Positions 19,817 through 31,537 of a stretch of 64,000 nt of DNA are shown here, piece after piece (positions within the stretch are counted from its first letter, which is position 1; each line of letters starts with the position of its first letter). The position numbers and the translations under genes were made by a program. The notes below the pieces were generated by a model. It searched no databases and was not told the DNA's origin. It was given only the letters and a program-made list of their open reading frames with translations. The stretch comes from Tricholomella constricta (Eukaryota; Basidiomycota; Agaricomycetes; Agaricales; Lyophyllaceae), in NCBI GenBank assembly GCA_013368375.1, contig JAACJP010000001.1:806001-870000 (forward strand), read 5' to 3'.

Positions 19817-22800
19817 TTACTCTGTCTCATTACGATATGAGGCTGCAAAATCTAATGCATCTAAAGTCTCCACCAAGTAATTGTCAATATCAATATCAAA
19901 CTCTTCATTGAGTTCATCTTCAGAAGATTCATTATCATTCTGATCAACAGATGCAGCTGTTACCTGATCAATGCTGGCGTTGAGCAGCTCTTGCTGTGTA
20001 GGTCCCCATTCTGGAAGTGGATCTTGACCTGTATAAAGAGTGCGCAGGGGCAATTGCCATGTAACGTAGAGGCGAAGAAGGTCACGTCTTCTGACTTCAA
20101 ATTGATATTTGAGAGATGAAGAGTCTGAAAAAAGAAGGTTAACAAAGGCTCAATCACAGTGAAATCAAAAAGAAAATACCAGTGGAGTTGATTGCATTAC
20201 AGATTACCTTCCATTCCTCAGAAAACCAGATTTGAAGTGCTCTTCGCTCATGTACCAGCCTTCTTTCCTCTTCTACACATCGATCAAGCTCAAGGCGAGC
20301 TTTGATTCCATCTCTCACATGGTCATCAGATAGCCAGAGGGGTGGCTCATTTGATATGTCCTCCTCCAAGCCCACATCTTGCCAGATCTCATCATCAACA
20401 TCCAGAGCAAACAGCCCTTTTGTTTCGATATGAGGCGGGCAGATAGCACCATGGGGAGCCTTCCTAGAGTCTATCAAAGACTGCATGACATCACAAAGCT
20501 TGTTGTAGTCACGTGCCAGCTGTTGAATGCTAGGATCACGCCTTCGAACAGAGGCCTCAGTATGTGAGTGGACCTTCTGCTCTAAATATCCTATAAGCCT
20601 GCTGTGATCAAAATGCTTTAAAAAACACTTACCGTTCACCTGCTTGCGAAATGATCGCTCTACACGGTCCATCTCAAACTTGCGGGCCCGCAGTTTCTCC
20701 CGTAAGCGCATCTTCAATGCACGAGCATTCATGCGGGCTGCAATAAATGGATTGCCAGCCAGACGACGCAACTCTGCCCGCTCGTCAACCCCCAGAGCAC
20801 GTTCTTTGCTCCTGACAGCAGCTTTTGCATGCTCCAGCTGAGTGCGCAAGTCAGCTATTTGCATCTCAGCACGGCCAATATCAACAAAGTCAACATCGGG
20901 ATCCAAGATGATGTTTTCTGAATCTGTCACACGTTGCTTGAGAATGTCACGTGCCTTCCGCTGGCGGATTGCCTCCTCAACTGCATTCTTGCCTTGGTTT
21001 TTCGATCGACCTAGAAAAGGCGCTCAGACATTGTGGAAGTTGTTTGGTGGGTGACTCACGTGGTAATGGCTTTGTTTGTGCCTCAACTTGTGAGTTCCAC
21101 TCATTCCGAAGAAGCTCCTCCGATTTTCCGCAGGCATGCAAGACTTCTTCAGCTGTATGACATTTTTCTTGACAATGTCTGGTACGACGCAACAGCCATG
21201 TTACTAGCTTTACGAGGCCTTCTCTGTCTGCTTGCTGGACCTGACGATCAAGGGTATAGATCCGTTGATGGTACTGAAAATTATATTATCAGTCAAAAAG
21301 AAAATTATGAATGTTAGAAAACTTACGCCGCAGACTCGCAGGTAAGAAATAAGCTTACTGATTGAGTGCCAGAAGCGCTCACAGCCTTCACCGTCTGAAA
21401 GTCCAAACCCTTTACATTTGCGTGGATGGTAAATAATTTGACATGCCCATTGGTGACCAAATGCATGGAAGACAGAGATTGCAAAGGTTAAACGATGAAG
21501 ATAACGGTCAAGAAAACCCCATTTGATACAGCTACGGTGGAGCTGGCAGCCGATGTCGTAGAGGAGCCTGATCTGAAAGGAGAGAGGTAGGTGTTGAAAG
21601 AGGGTCTCAATGAGGACCAGTGTGTAGTGCTGTTTCTCGCCAGCAGACCGCATATTGACAATCCAGAGTACTCGGTCGTGACGGCAAAGCAAAGCCATCA
21701 GTGCAGTATCATCGAAGAACTGGGTGCTCGCCTTGGTCCTTGCATCATCAGCTGCCGTGAATCCTGCCTCACACCCATCCAGCACTGACTTTGGAACACG
21801 TAAAGGTCCCTCATATTTGTCATCCTGTTCATCATCCTGTCGACGGCTCTGCTTGCGTGGTTTAGATCTGGTTGGGCGAACACTTTCAACATAGCGGGCC
21901 ATGTGAATTGTGTCTGACTCGGGAACAAAAACTGTCCTTGGGTGGGTGCGGACTGGGTCTCGTGCCTGCTTATTGCGTTTCTGCGTGAAGCATGCATCAA
22001 CACATACAATAGCGTCTGGACTGAAGAAAATTTGAATATATATTGACTCTGATGTGCAAGATACCACCTACCCTGAGTTTTCACGTCGTGGATACTCTCC
22101 TCCAAAGCAAAGAGGGCATCGAGTTCGAAGATAATCACTGGGCCGTCCTCGAGCAACTGGTACAGGAAAAGGCTGAGAAGACATGCTAAATGGATCTTCC
22201 TCTTCGGCTGCTCGTCGTCGTTTTGAGGGAGAGTGGGGTTCACAGATTTCTTCATCCTCGGTGTCCAAGGCCTCAACAGTTACACGGTGACGACTTGGGA
22301 TGTTTGGAATTCGGACTTTGGGGACCTCGTCGGGTGATGTCGATAAAGTAGGAGGGGCCGTGGAATGTTCAACGTTGGCACTGCCGTCTACCAGACTACC
22401 ATGTCGGTCACCAGTTACCACCCTCCGCACTTGTGTCAGCTCCATATCGACATGTTTGGTGGTGGCATCCTGGAGCATGTTATACCACTGCAAAGCATTT
22501 AAAAACCGCCTTCGTAGTGAGCCCTGCACGTTAGGTTTGTCAGGACACGTAAAACCTTTGATGTATGAGACACCGACTTGTGTTGTGAGCTTGTAGCCCT
22601 GCGAATCAAGGAATTCCTCCACTGTACGACACCATGCTGTATTATTGGGTGGAATGTGGACAAAAAGACGAGTAACGAAGTCCAAAACTCGAACATCAAC
22701 AGCCAGAGTAGGAGCAATGGGCGAGCATGGAAAGAGCCCCATTTTGATGAGTTGCAATGCGGCCGGCGCACATTCACAGGTATTGATTCTTGTGGACTCG

Positions 22801-23376
22801 AGAACTGATAAATTTGATTAGTGACTTGCAAACGTCCAGATCATATTGCAACACACCTGAGAATTTGACTACTATGATGCCAAATACTCTCCTGGGGCCT
22901 TCACATATGCACGACACCACTGGTGTCACGTCAAGCCGCAAAGATAAGGACATGCTGAGATAATGCATATAGGGAATAATGAGGCTTGGAATGACCTCCA
23001 TCATCCAGCGATTTGACTGATTGAACCGCTTCTTGCGATAGCGAGTATGCGCGGCGTCTACAGTTGAAGGGAGAACGTATGTGAGATCATCCTCCAGCAT
23101 GTTTTCAGAAAATGGATCAGCATTCTCAGCGGGTGGAGCGGGGGATGTGTTTGTGTCGAGGGGACGATCACCTGCAAATCCGACCTGTCCAGGGATTCGC
23201 AGGAGGTTAGGCTGCTGAATGAGAGATTCTCCATGGTGTAGATACACAAGGGGACGAATGCCGTCAGGACGGCTAAGATGATGAGGACGGCTAGGACCAG
23301 GGATTGGTGTGTAAGATCGTGGGGTGCTGGGACTTGAAGTTGCACTCTTCATCTTTTTGCTTAGCCTAGGCCGCAT
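19817..23376 (-). CDS. KDZ-superfamily transposase (7 exons, 1082 aa)
   Basis: Exons on the minus strand: 23376-22857, 22804-22072, 22020-21327, 21273-21060, 21010-20633, 20581-20180, 20124-19817. Introns are 49-55 nt and the sum is exactly 1083 codons without an internal stop. The N-terminus is Ser/Pro-rich. A Cys-rich CxC cluster follows (NTCECAPAALQLIK..GLFPCSP at about 180-205) and a second Cys pair (RCPLCFGG at about 405). The RNase H-like catalytic core shows VDACFTQKR (about residue 426), FDDTALMALLCRHD, LLYDIGCQL (about 573) and SDGEGCERFWHSISKL (about 629); the D, D and E in these blocks are the likely triad. YHQRIYTLDRQ and a long helical C-terminal region with an acidic tail follow. 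This is the KDZ domain order. It would cut and rejoin the element ends. The ATG at 23376 is favoured because it precedes a basic start. It appears functional. Confidence 0.9.
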
Positions 23377-24697
23377 ATTGCCAAAAAAAATCAGCAACAA
23401 GGACCAAGAAATGAGGGCAGCGTGTCCGCGGTAACAGAGCAGCAAGCCCAGAATTGATCGGGTTTGCACATGACCGACGCGGTACAACACAAAAATACAC
23501 TACAAAATTACATCGTGCTCTGCCGCAGGCCTTGCTGTGCGACATTACGGTAGATTATGTATCAATAAATTCCTCACTCGCCCTTCGCATTAAGTAGGGG
23601 CACAGCTATAGGAGAGTGAAAATTAGCTATTGCATAATGGCGAGGATGCAGCACCTACCAACACAGCTCGACGTGCATTGTGATATTGAAAAGGGGCAGG
23701 GCACTCCTGTCGGGGTGCCACGATGTCCTTGGAGCTCATAATAACATCCTCAGTGAGCGGCGGGGGCAGTGTACTGGTGCGGTCGTCGTGACCCGCAGCG
23801 GCGGTCTGGGGATGCACTGCGGTGGCGGTGTTCGGGGAGCACCGGCAGTCGCGGTCATCATGGCAGTCGTCCTGGCAGATGTCGCAGCGGGGGCTGCGGG
23901 AGCAGTCGCGATCACAGTCGCAGTGCTCTCGGTCTTGGGGGTGGCGGTGAGGGGGACGCATGGCGCTCGTAGCGCCAGACAGAGGAGGGGGGATTTTTCG
24001 CCCACTGCGAGTGTGATTAGTCAACAAAAGCGGCAGGGGGATGTATATATACCTGGATGCTTAGGCGGGAGCCTTCAAAGTAGCTGCTGTGCCTGGTAGG
24101 GGCAGTTGAGTGAAGGGTAAAACGGGGGGGACGACATACATTTCATAGTAGGCATCTTCGGCGTCACGTTAACATTGGGAGTGGAACTCAACAAAGGTGT
24201 AGCTGCGGGTCAAGTGGGAGCTTGTGATGCACCTCTTGTACTCATAGTTCAGTAAAAGCGGACACTAGATAATGATTTATACACACCTTGAACTTACAAG
24301 GCCATATGAGAATAAAGATTTTAAGGATGTGATGGCGCACACAGACATACTGCACTCTCATTCACCCATATTGGGCTGCAGGATTCGTGCATCTTTAAGT
24401 AGCGCATACACCTTAATAAGGCTGCAACAACAACTTAAAGGTCAGGTGTGTGCCGAACCATAATCCATGGAGCACCTGAAGGAGTTGATGTCGCACTCTG
24501 GTTCCCAGGGCGCCAAGTCCACTGGGTAACACTCCAGTAGCTCCAACTGCAGAGGCTGGTTCGTGGACATCAAATAGAACTGGCGTCTCATGTTCACACC
24601 ATCCCCGCTCACATGTGAGCGGGGGCATACGAGTAAGGTTATTTTTAAGGCTATGTAGTGGGTGAAGCATGTGATAACAACTGTACGATATGTCCAA
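23377..24697 (-). other. Spacer between KDZ transposase and Spt5-like gene, with one Cys-rich ORF
   Basis: A minus-strand ORF (start about 23961) encodes a His/Arg/Cys-rich segment with CDCDRDC and CDICQDDC words. It ends at a GTAGGT donor-like site near 23656, with an acceptor-like TATAG and a short further exon to about 23559. It resembles a small zinc-binding or simple-repeat protein, but no family is recognised and the upstream exon could not be closed in frame. Between 24060 and 24697 I see no convincing gene. Confidence 0.25.
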
Positions 24698-27240
24698 TCA
24701 AGCAATGACTGCCAAAGAACTGATGTCTACATCTAGTCTATTCTTGGGTTCGTTCCTTGCATTCCGAGGTCGTACTATACACCGATCTCCATCTAAACTG
24801 ATGATATGGTACTCGACGCCTGTGATGGAGCCATCTTCAAGGACGACAGCAGCCTGGTTCTTGACAGTAGGTCTGAGGGGTCGCACGTACTTATCCGGGA
24901 CTAAAAGTGTAGACTGGATAGTAGTAAGCTTGACCAATCCTCCCTCAACCCCCGCCCATATTTCTAGCCTTCCCTCAAAATCTCCATTTTCCCATCCTGG
25001 GTTGCCGATGATAGGTCGTGTATCCTTCACTATCATCTTGATTCGCTTGCCTGCCAGTACAGGGTTTTCTATCCACGGATTATAAGCTGTGACAAAAGCG
25101 TCAGTAATCAAAGAAACAACTTGTCAATAGAATCTTACGAAATGCAGTATATGGGTTTGGTGTCTGCGAAGAGGGATTCCAGGCTGGGCTGAGCTCTACA
25201 GTAGACGGTGGCGAAATTGGGGTTGGTGGAACTGCACGACTCGGTGCATTTAATGGCTGACGAGTCGAGCTTGAGGGTAAGAGAACCACAGGAAGAGTTG
25301 GTCCTTGTAGTGCTCGAAGTTCAGCATCACTACTGTAGAATGTGTTAGTACAAATTAGTTTTGAATGTTAGAACGTACCGAAGACTGAGTTGCGAAACAG
25401 GTATCCGTTCTTTTCGCATGGTTGCTTCGAATTCAACAAGGACATGGTCATCGTCTAAACCCGATTTTACAATGCCCACATAGTCTTTCCACCGGCTACC
25501 CCTTATGACCCGGACATGTTTTCCATACAGGTGGAGGTGTGGATCTCGTTTGAACTTTAATTTCTGGGCTATTGTCTTACTACCCGAGGCTCTGACAAAG
25601 TCGGCCTCAAAAAAGTCGACGCAGTGGGCAGCAACTACCATCTAAAAGTACATCAATACCTCTCGTTTGAAAAATAAATGAAAATGACGTTAAATGAAAT
25701 GACGAACCTCCTGTGCATGTTCACGATCGTAAATGACCAAGCCTTCTCCACTGACTGCTATCACCCAACCGACAGTACCTGCCTTGGGGCCATCTCTAAC
25801 AATGATCTCATCTCCGATTGAGAGGTCCTTGCGCAGCGCGTCAAGAGCTACAGAGAGACGTAATGATCCGTTCCTTAGGATCAGGCTAGCCTCATTCCCT
25901 GAAATGCTCTCAATCGTTCCAAGAGAACCTTGAGCCTGCCCAGTCGTTACCTTGACATGATCACCAATACGTAGACGCTTGGCAGCTGCCACTTCCGAGG
26001 AGTGCTCGAGGAAACCTTTGGGAATTTCCTGAGCATGTTGGAAGCGGTCAATTTCTGCAGGTGTCGGTGTCGCCTCCTGAGGATAAAAAAGGTCGGTGTC
26101 CGTCTGTAGGTAACCATCTTGATAAACTTGTCCTTTGAAGACAAACACTTGATTGCGTGTCTCTACCGAACCGTCACCATAAATTGATCTCACAAAGTTG
26201 GCATCGAAAAGGGCCTGGGGAGGGCGTCCTGTACGCTTGCGCTTACCAGCAGAAACTGAGGATGGTGGTTGGAGTTTGAGACGTGGCACGACAAGGATCC
26301 TTGCCTGCCCAGGCCACATCTCGCCGAAGTGTTGGACGTAGGCAAGATCGCCTTTTGTGATAATTTGTCAGATCGAGACTTGAATTGAAATTATAAAAAC
26401 ACCTTTATATGGGTACTTTGTTAAGCGAATCCACGATTGTGAGCGAGGAGTAAATGCAGGAGTTTCCTGGAGCCAGGCCGGTGCGTCCGATGGCTCAACG
26501 AAATGGACACGCTGGGGGAAAATGTTTGATACACCTTGACATAGTTCCCGGACATCGCTGAGCTGAGTGGCTTCTACCACTATCCAGCCGGGTCAAGAAG
26601 CTCTGCCAACAATGGATGCCACAGACAAATATTGACCTGCTGAACGGAAGACCTTTTCCATCAATATGGGAACTATGGTTTCCTCACAGCCGGGCTATAA
26701 TATGATTAGTTGTTTTTCCACAATGTTCTGGCATGTGGCGCACCTTGACAGCGACACGCCACAGACGTGCATTCTCAGCAAACGGTCGCTCATCATCCGT
26801 AGGTTGTGCAGGCACTGGTATCCTGTCGTGCTGTGCTCGTTCACGTGCATGGAGTAGCAGTTCATCCCAATCATCCGAGGTGTCTACTATGCGCTGGTAC
26901 TCCAGAAACAGACGGCGGTGTGATGTTGACCGGTCTGTTGCGGCAGACTCCCCTTCATTAATGAATTCTGCAAGGATACATGTCATTATAGATATTATTA
27001 GAAAAGAAGATCACCGAATGTTAGTGGACCTAAATCGTCGTTGTCGTCATCATCATCGTTGGTCTCATTGCCATCCACCATGGCCTCTACATCTAGAAAT
27101 TGCTGGACATCATGATTCTAGAATTTAACTGACATTAAGTATCCACATTAATGGCTCAAGGCGAGATCTAGGTATTTACCTGGAGTCGTGCACGTTTCAC
27201 GTTACTTCGTTGTAATCGAGGAGTCTCCGCACTTGCCTAT
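24698..27240 (-). pseudogene. Spt5-like NGN/KOW protein gene carried by the KDZ element, with one in-frame stop
   Basis: Exons that can be closed: upstream part to 27180, 27117-27015, 26967-26744, 26694-26403, 26351-25708, 25641-25379, 25332-25139, 25086-24698. Phases agree throughout. The first exon and start are uncertain. The protein has an acidic segment (NDDDDDNDD), a long helical segment, an NGN-type domain (LWRVAVKPGCEETIVPI .. PGWIVVEATQLSDVRELCQGV), a YKGDLAYV junction and several KOW-like barrels (LRIGDHVKVTTGQAQGSLG, LSIGDEIIVRDGPKAGTVG, YGKHVRVIRGSRWKDYVG, LAGKRIKMIVKDTRPIIG). Spt5/NusG proteins clamp RNA polymerase for processive elongation. A TGA at 26595-26593 interrupts the NGN domain (GRAS-stop-PGWI). 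A 57-nt intron with a weak GTCAAT donor could remove it but would delete a conserved NGN strand. A decayed or recoded cargo gene is therefore more likely. Confidence 0.7.
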
Positions 27241-27559
27241 CAGAAGGCACCATTAGATGTCGTTCACTCTTATAATTAACGAGGAGTACTGTACTCCTCA
27301 CTCATGCTCGGGCAGATCTTTATTCCAATTATTCATATGTAAAATACTGTATATAAACGATAACAGGATTTATTTGTACATAAGAAAGTAAGATAGTTAA
27401 TTTCTCGGTAACCTAAGGACAGCGAAGGTCATTATACATGCTCGAACATTTACATTCAACCTTACCTGCAAACCATATAAATTAAGATCGAGCACTAACC
27501 TAAACTAAGAAGTAGATCAAATCAGGTCAACGTTAGGACTACATAATATTAATTATGGT
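27241..27559. other. AT-rich spacer, no gene seen
   Basis: May contain the promoter and first exon of the Spt5-like gene, for example an ATG at about 27336 followed by a GTGAGG donor. The assignment is not firm. Confidence 0.35.
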
Positions 27560-29490
27560 CAGGCTTACCTAGAGTAACAGCAGGCAGGGCAGGCAAGAGC
27601 AGGTGACAGGCGGGGACGGTGAGCCTGCAGAATAGTGCAAAAGGTCAACAGGTGAAAGGTGTAGAAAAAAAGAACATACTGACTGGAGGTCAGGAAACAA
27701 AAACGCGCAGAGCAATGACAAGCAGCAGGGACAGGCAACGGGCAGGGAAAGCGACTGGCAGAGAGGCCGATGGGTAGCCTACAAAACGGCGTGCAGAATT
27801 GTCAAGAAAATAAGCATATGAACAAGTAAATACTTACGGGGGGGCAAACAGTGATGACAAGAAGACAGAGCAATGGGGCGTTGGGCAGGAGGGCGACGGG
27901 CAGCCTGTAGAATGGTGTGCAAATATGTCAACAGGCGATAAGTACATGGAGAAGAAGATACTTACCTGGAGGGCACGACGACAAGCAGCAGAGGCGACGG
28001 GCAGGGAAGGTGATGGGCAGAGAGGGCGACAGGCAGGCAGGGCGACAGGCAGAGGGCGACGGGCAGAGGGCGACGGGCAGAGAGGGAAGATAGGGCAGAT
28101 AGGCAGAGAGGGCGATGGGCAGGGAGGGCGACAAGCCTGAGAAAGGCATTCAGAATTGTCAGGAATATAATAAGAACGGGGGAATGCTTACCTGGGGGGC
28201 GGGCGGCGATGACGAGCAGGGCAATGGCAATCGGGATGGGAAGAGGGTGACGAGCAGCCTGGAATAGCGTGCATCAACGAGATGAAGGAAATGATTTTTA
28301 AAAAAAACTCACCGCAACGACGACGAGCAGAGAGGGTGTGACGATGAGCAGAGGGCAGGCAACGACGAGCAGAGGGCAGGCAACAATGAGCAGAGGGCCA
28401 GGTGACGACGAGCAGAGGCTCAGGTGACGACGAGCAGAGGCTCAGGTAATGAGATGGTGGAAGAAAGGGAAAGAAATTGCTGATGACAAGTGCACGCCCT
28501 TGCAAGGGGGGAAGTTTAGGGCAGGCCAAAGCCACCCATTACATAAACTGTACAGCTGCGGAACTTGCCGCACTTTGGCCTGGGTCCGGATGAGCAGGAG
28601 CCCGTCAACCGGATTCACACAAGCCGGATGAGCAGGAGCCCGTCAACCGGATTCACACAAGCACGTGAATCCGGTTGACGGGCTCCTGCTCATCCGGACC
28701 CAGGCCAAAGTGCGGCAAGTTCGCTTTGGCCTGCCCTAAACTTCCCCCCTGCAAGGGCGTGCACTTGTCATCAGCAATTTCTTTCCCTTCCTTCCACCAT
28801 CTCATTACCTGAGCCTCTCCTCGTCGTCACCTGGCCCTCTGCTCATCGTTATTTGCCCTCTGCTCATCGTTATTTGCCCTCTGCTCGTCGTTGTCTGCCT
28901 TCTGCTCATCGTCGCCTGCTTTCCAGCCCTCAGGTATGTCTTTTTCTTTATATTCTTGATCTCCTGTTGATGCACGCTTTTCAGGCTGCTCGTCACCCTC
29001 TCCCCACCGTTGCCCTGCTCGTCATCGCTGCCCTGCCCCTCTCTCTGCTCGTCGTCTCCCAGCCCTCTGCTCATCATCATGCCCTCTCTGCTCGTCGTCG
29101 TCGCCTGCCTGCCCCATCTGCCTCAGGTAAGTTTTTTTTATTCGTTTCCTTCCTCTCCTGTTGATGCATGCCATTTTTCAGGCTGCTCGTCACCCTCTCC
29201 CCACCGTTGCCCTGCTCGTCATCGCCGCCCGCCCCCCAGGTAAGCATTCCCCCATTCTCATTATGTTCCCGACAATTCTGAACGCCTTCCTCAGGCTCGT
29301 CGCCCTCCCTGCCCATCGCCCTCTCTGCCTGTCACCCTCTGCCCATCGCCCTGCCCTCTCTGCCTGTCGCCCTGCCTGCCCGTCGCCCTCTCTGCCCATC
29401 ACCTTCCCTGCCCGTCGCCTCTGCAAGTAAGTGATTCTTTCTTTGTATTCTTACGTGCTGTTAACAATCCTGTCTGCCATTTTTAAGGCA
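27560..29490. repeat. Large inverted repeat built of exon-intron-like mini-units
   Basis: The two arms meet near 28663. The innermost arms (about 28463-28618 and 28664-28795) are nearly perfect apart from a 28-nt insertion in the left arm. A 38-bp tandem repeat (28586, 28624) lies at the centre. The outer arms are diverged copies of GCTCGTCGCC-rich blocks separated by GTAAG..CAG segments of 51-61 nt, such as 28934-28984, 29127-29181, 29240-29294 and 29427-29487. The left arm carries the same units on the minus strand, with the 29240 unit mirrored near 28190. Confidence 0.8.
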
Positions 29491-30204
29491 AACTCAGCCC
29501 AACCTCTGCCCCCGTCATCGCCGGCCCTCTGTGCTCAGCTATGAGTGCTGCCCTCCTGCTGGTAGGCCCTACCATTTTCAACGATCACTTACGTGCTGTT
29601 GACGACCCCACCACTATTCTGCAGGTCATTTTGGCCGTATCTTCACACCATGTTGTCGTCTAGCTCGTCTTCACCTGTAATGTCTGTCCTATCTTCTCTG
29701 CTGTGAGCGTGTGAGTAATTTTTTTCTTATTAATGGTATATGCCGTTGATGATGTTATGATAGTGCTTTTCCCATCATTGTTGCATGCCCCGTTATCATC
29801 GCTTTCCCCTGCCTTTTGCCTGCCCCTCTCCTAGCTTTCGTCGTATATCACCAGGTTATCTTTACGCAATGTAGACAGATTATCACTTTGAATTTGGAGA
29901 GAATAGAGTCTTATAATGATTGTAAATTTGATTGAATTAGATGACCTGCCTGAATTGATGACTACTACAAATATAAGACCGAAGTTATGACTTCAAAATA
30001 AATGCCTTCATAGATATTGTAAACAGTACTTACTGACAATTGAAGTCCCGGATTGATAGCTTTCCAAACTAAAACTAATCTTAGATCTTGCTTGCGTCAA
30101 GGCCAATCTGACATTTTTCGCTTTCAATAAGTATGTTACAAATTGTTCATTCTACGTCTACGTGTTCTAACGAATGTATCATCCCTTTGTAGTTGAAACT
30201 ACCA
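29491..30204. other. AT-rich region upstream of the NPWN gene
   Basis: There is no ORF of note. A TTTGTAG acceptor-like site ends at about 30192, just before the first clear exon, so untranslated or short coding exons may lie here or in the palindromic region. Confidence 0.4.
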
Positions 30205-31158
30205 ATGCGTACTACTCGTTCGAAACCATCGGGTACATTTCATCAGCTGCCTCTGGGTAGTCGGTCATCAGGCAAACACAAAAAACCTGATACTCCGCAC
30301 TCTGCCTCATCGTTAGCTACTGCCGGTCTGGAAAATGTGTTGAATGCAGCATTTGGTGCCAACTCTGCACCTCCTGAGAATGCAGCATTTGCGCCAGGGA
30401 ATTCGGAGACAGCATTCGAGACTCCTGCTATTCCCGACACATCTGGCAGCACCAATTCCCTTCCACCTGATGCTCAGAGTATTCCTGACGCATCTTCCGC
30501 TACCGACACTCCTTCTCATCCATGCTCGCCTCCAAATGCGGCTGCGTCTGTGTTGGCCCCTTCCTTGGACCGTCCACGTCCACGTCATTTGAAGACCTAC
30601 AGATCCTCTGCACTACGCGACAACAACGATAATCAGTTCATTTCTAATCGGGTATGGGGATCCGGGTTGAAGGACACGTTTGGATCCATTGATGAGGTCG
30701 AGTTACGAGAGCCCAGTTCTCCGTTGACCCTGATGCTCCCTGCCGAATTGGAGCTTGACGACGAACTCAACAATTATGATATAGATGGCAATGGTGGCGG
30801 CGGGGATGTAGATGGTATGAGTGGTGGCGACAAGGATAGTGCAGAGCGTCAGAATGAGGGTGGCGGAAATGAGGGTGGCGGGAATGAGGGTGACGGGAAT
30901 GAGGGTGGCGCAAATGAGGGTGGCAGGGATGACGGTGGCAGAAATGAGGGTGGCGGGGATGATGGTGGCAGGGATGAGGGTGGCAGGGATGACGGTGGCG
31001 GGGACGACGGTGGCGGAGATGAGAACAGTGGCGGCAGAGGTCAGGGTAGTGGTGGCGAAGGCAAGGGCACAGGTGGTGGAGCTGAGGACTCTGCCAGCGG
31101 TGAAAACAATGATGAGGAGGAATGGGGAGGCATCGCAGATTCTTCCTCACTGGAGAGC

Positions 31159-31163
31159 CCCGC
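31159..31163. other. Gypsy-2 copy 1 target-site duplication CCCGC (pair at 41790-41794)
   Basis: Direct 5-bp repeat flanking the two LTRs, as expected for a Gypsy integrase. Confidence 0.9.
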
Positions 31164-31508
31164 TGTCACGACCGCCCCTAAACTCGCAATCACTTACGCT
31201 TTCCCACGCACGTCCACCGTATATATGATGGCACCACTTCTTTTCAGACTCCTTACCTCGATATTACCTATTGTTAAGACTAGTTCTCGTTCTCGTTCTC
31301 GTTTCTCTCTCTCTCTCTCAATACATTCGGCTTCACACTCGTATCGCCTGAGCTCGTTCGTTCGAATCAGCCCCGGTGAACACCTTCATCAACGCTCACG
31401 ACCTCCGAATACTCCTTCGTAGGCCGTCTTCCTTGACGAACGTCAGGCCTGTCCGCTTCGGTGGTTCCAGAATAACTCTGTAACCGGCGTGCTACACAGG
31501 TCCTAACA
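31164..31508 (+). repeat. Gypsy-2 copy 1 5' LTR (345 bp)
   Basis: TG..CA ends. It holds a TATATAT box at 31220, the predicted transcript start near 31250-31256, and a TTCTCG/TCTC microsatellite that contains the single difference from the 3' LTR. Confidence 0.95.
31220..31266 (+). promoter_or_regulatory. Gypsy-2 LTR core promoter and self-primer
   Basis: TATATAT at 31220-31226 is followed about 30-35 nt later by ACCTCGATATTA (31255-31266). This 12-mer is the exact complement of the bases directly after the LTR (31509-31520). Confidence 0.65.
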
Positions 31509-31520
31509 TAATATCGAGGT
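31509..31520 (+). promoter_or_regulatory. Gypsy-2 primer-binding site, self-priming type
   Basis: TAATATCGAGGT abuts the 5' LTR and pairs with 31255-31266. The same pair is kept in copy 2 (61829-61818 against its own LTR). No tRNA-type TGG start is present. Confidence 0.65.
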
Positions 31521-31537
31521 CCTCCCACCCACCGGAC

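Noticed and set aside
24413..24705. Extra 3' exon of the Spt5-like gene
   Set aside because: Two frames are open just past the stop at 24698, but there is no good donor site before it (only GTCATT).
30767..31150. His/Pro-rich minus-strand ORF
   Set aside because: Antisense to the Gly/Asp-rich repeat of the NPWN gene.
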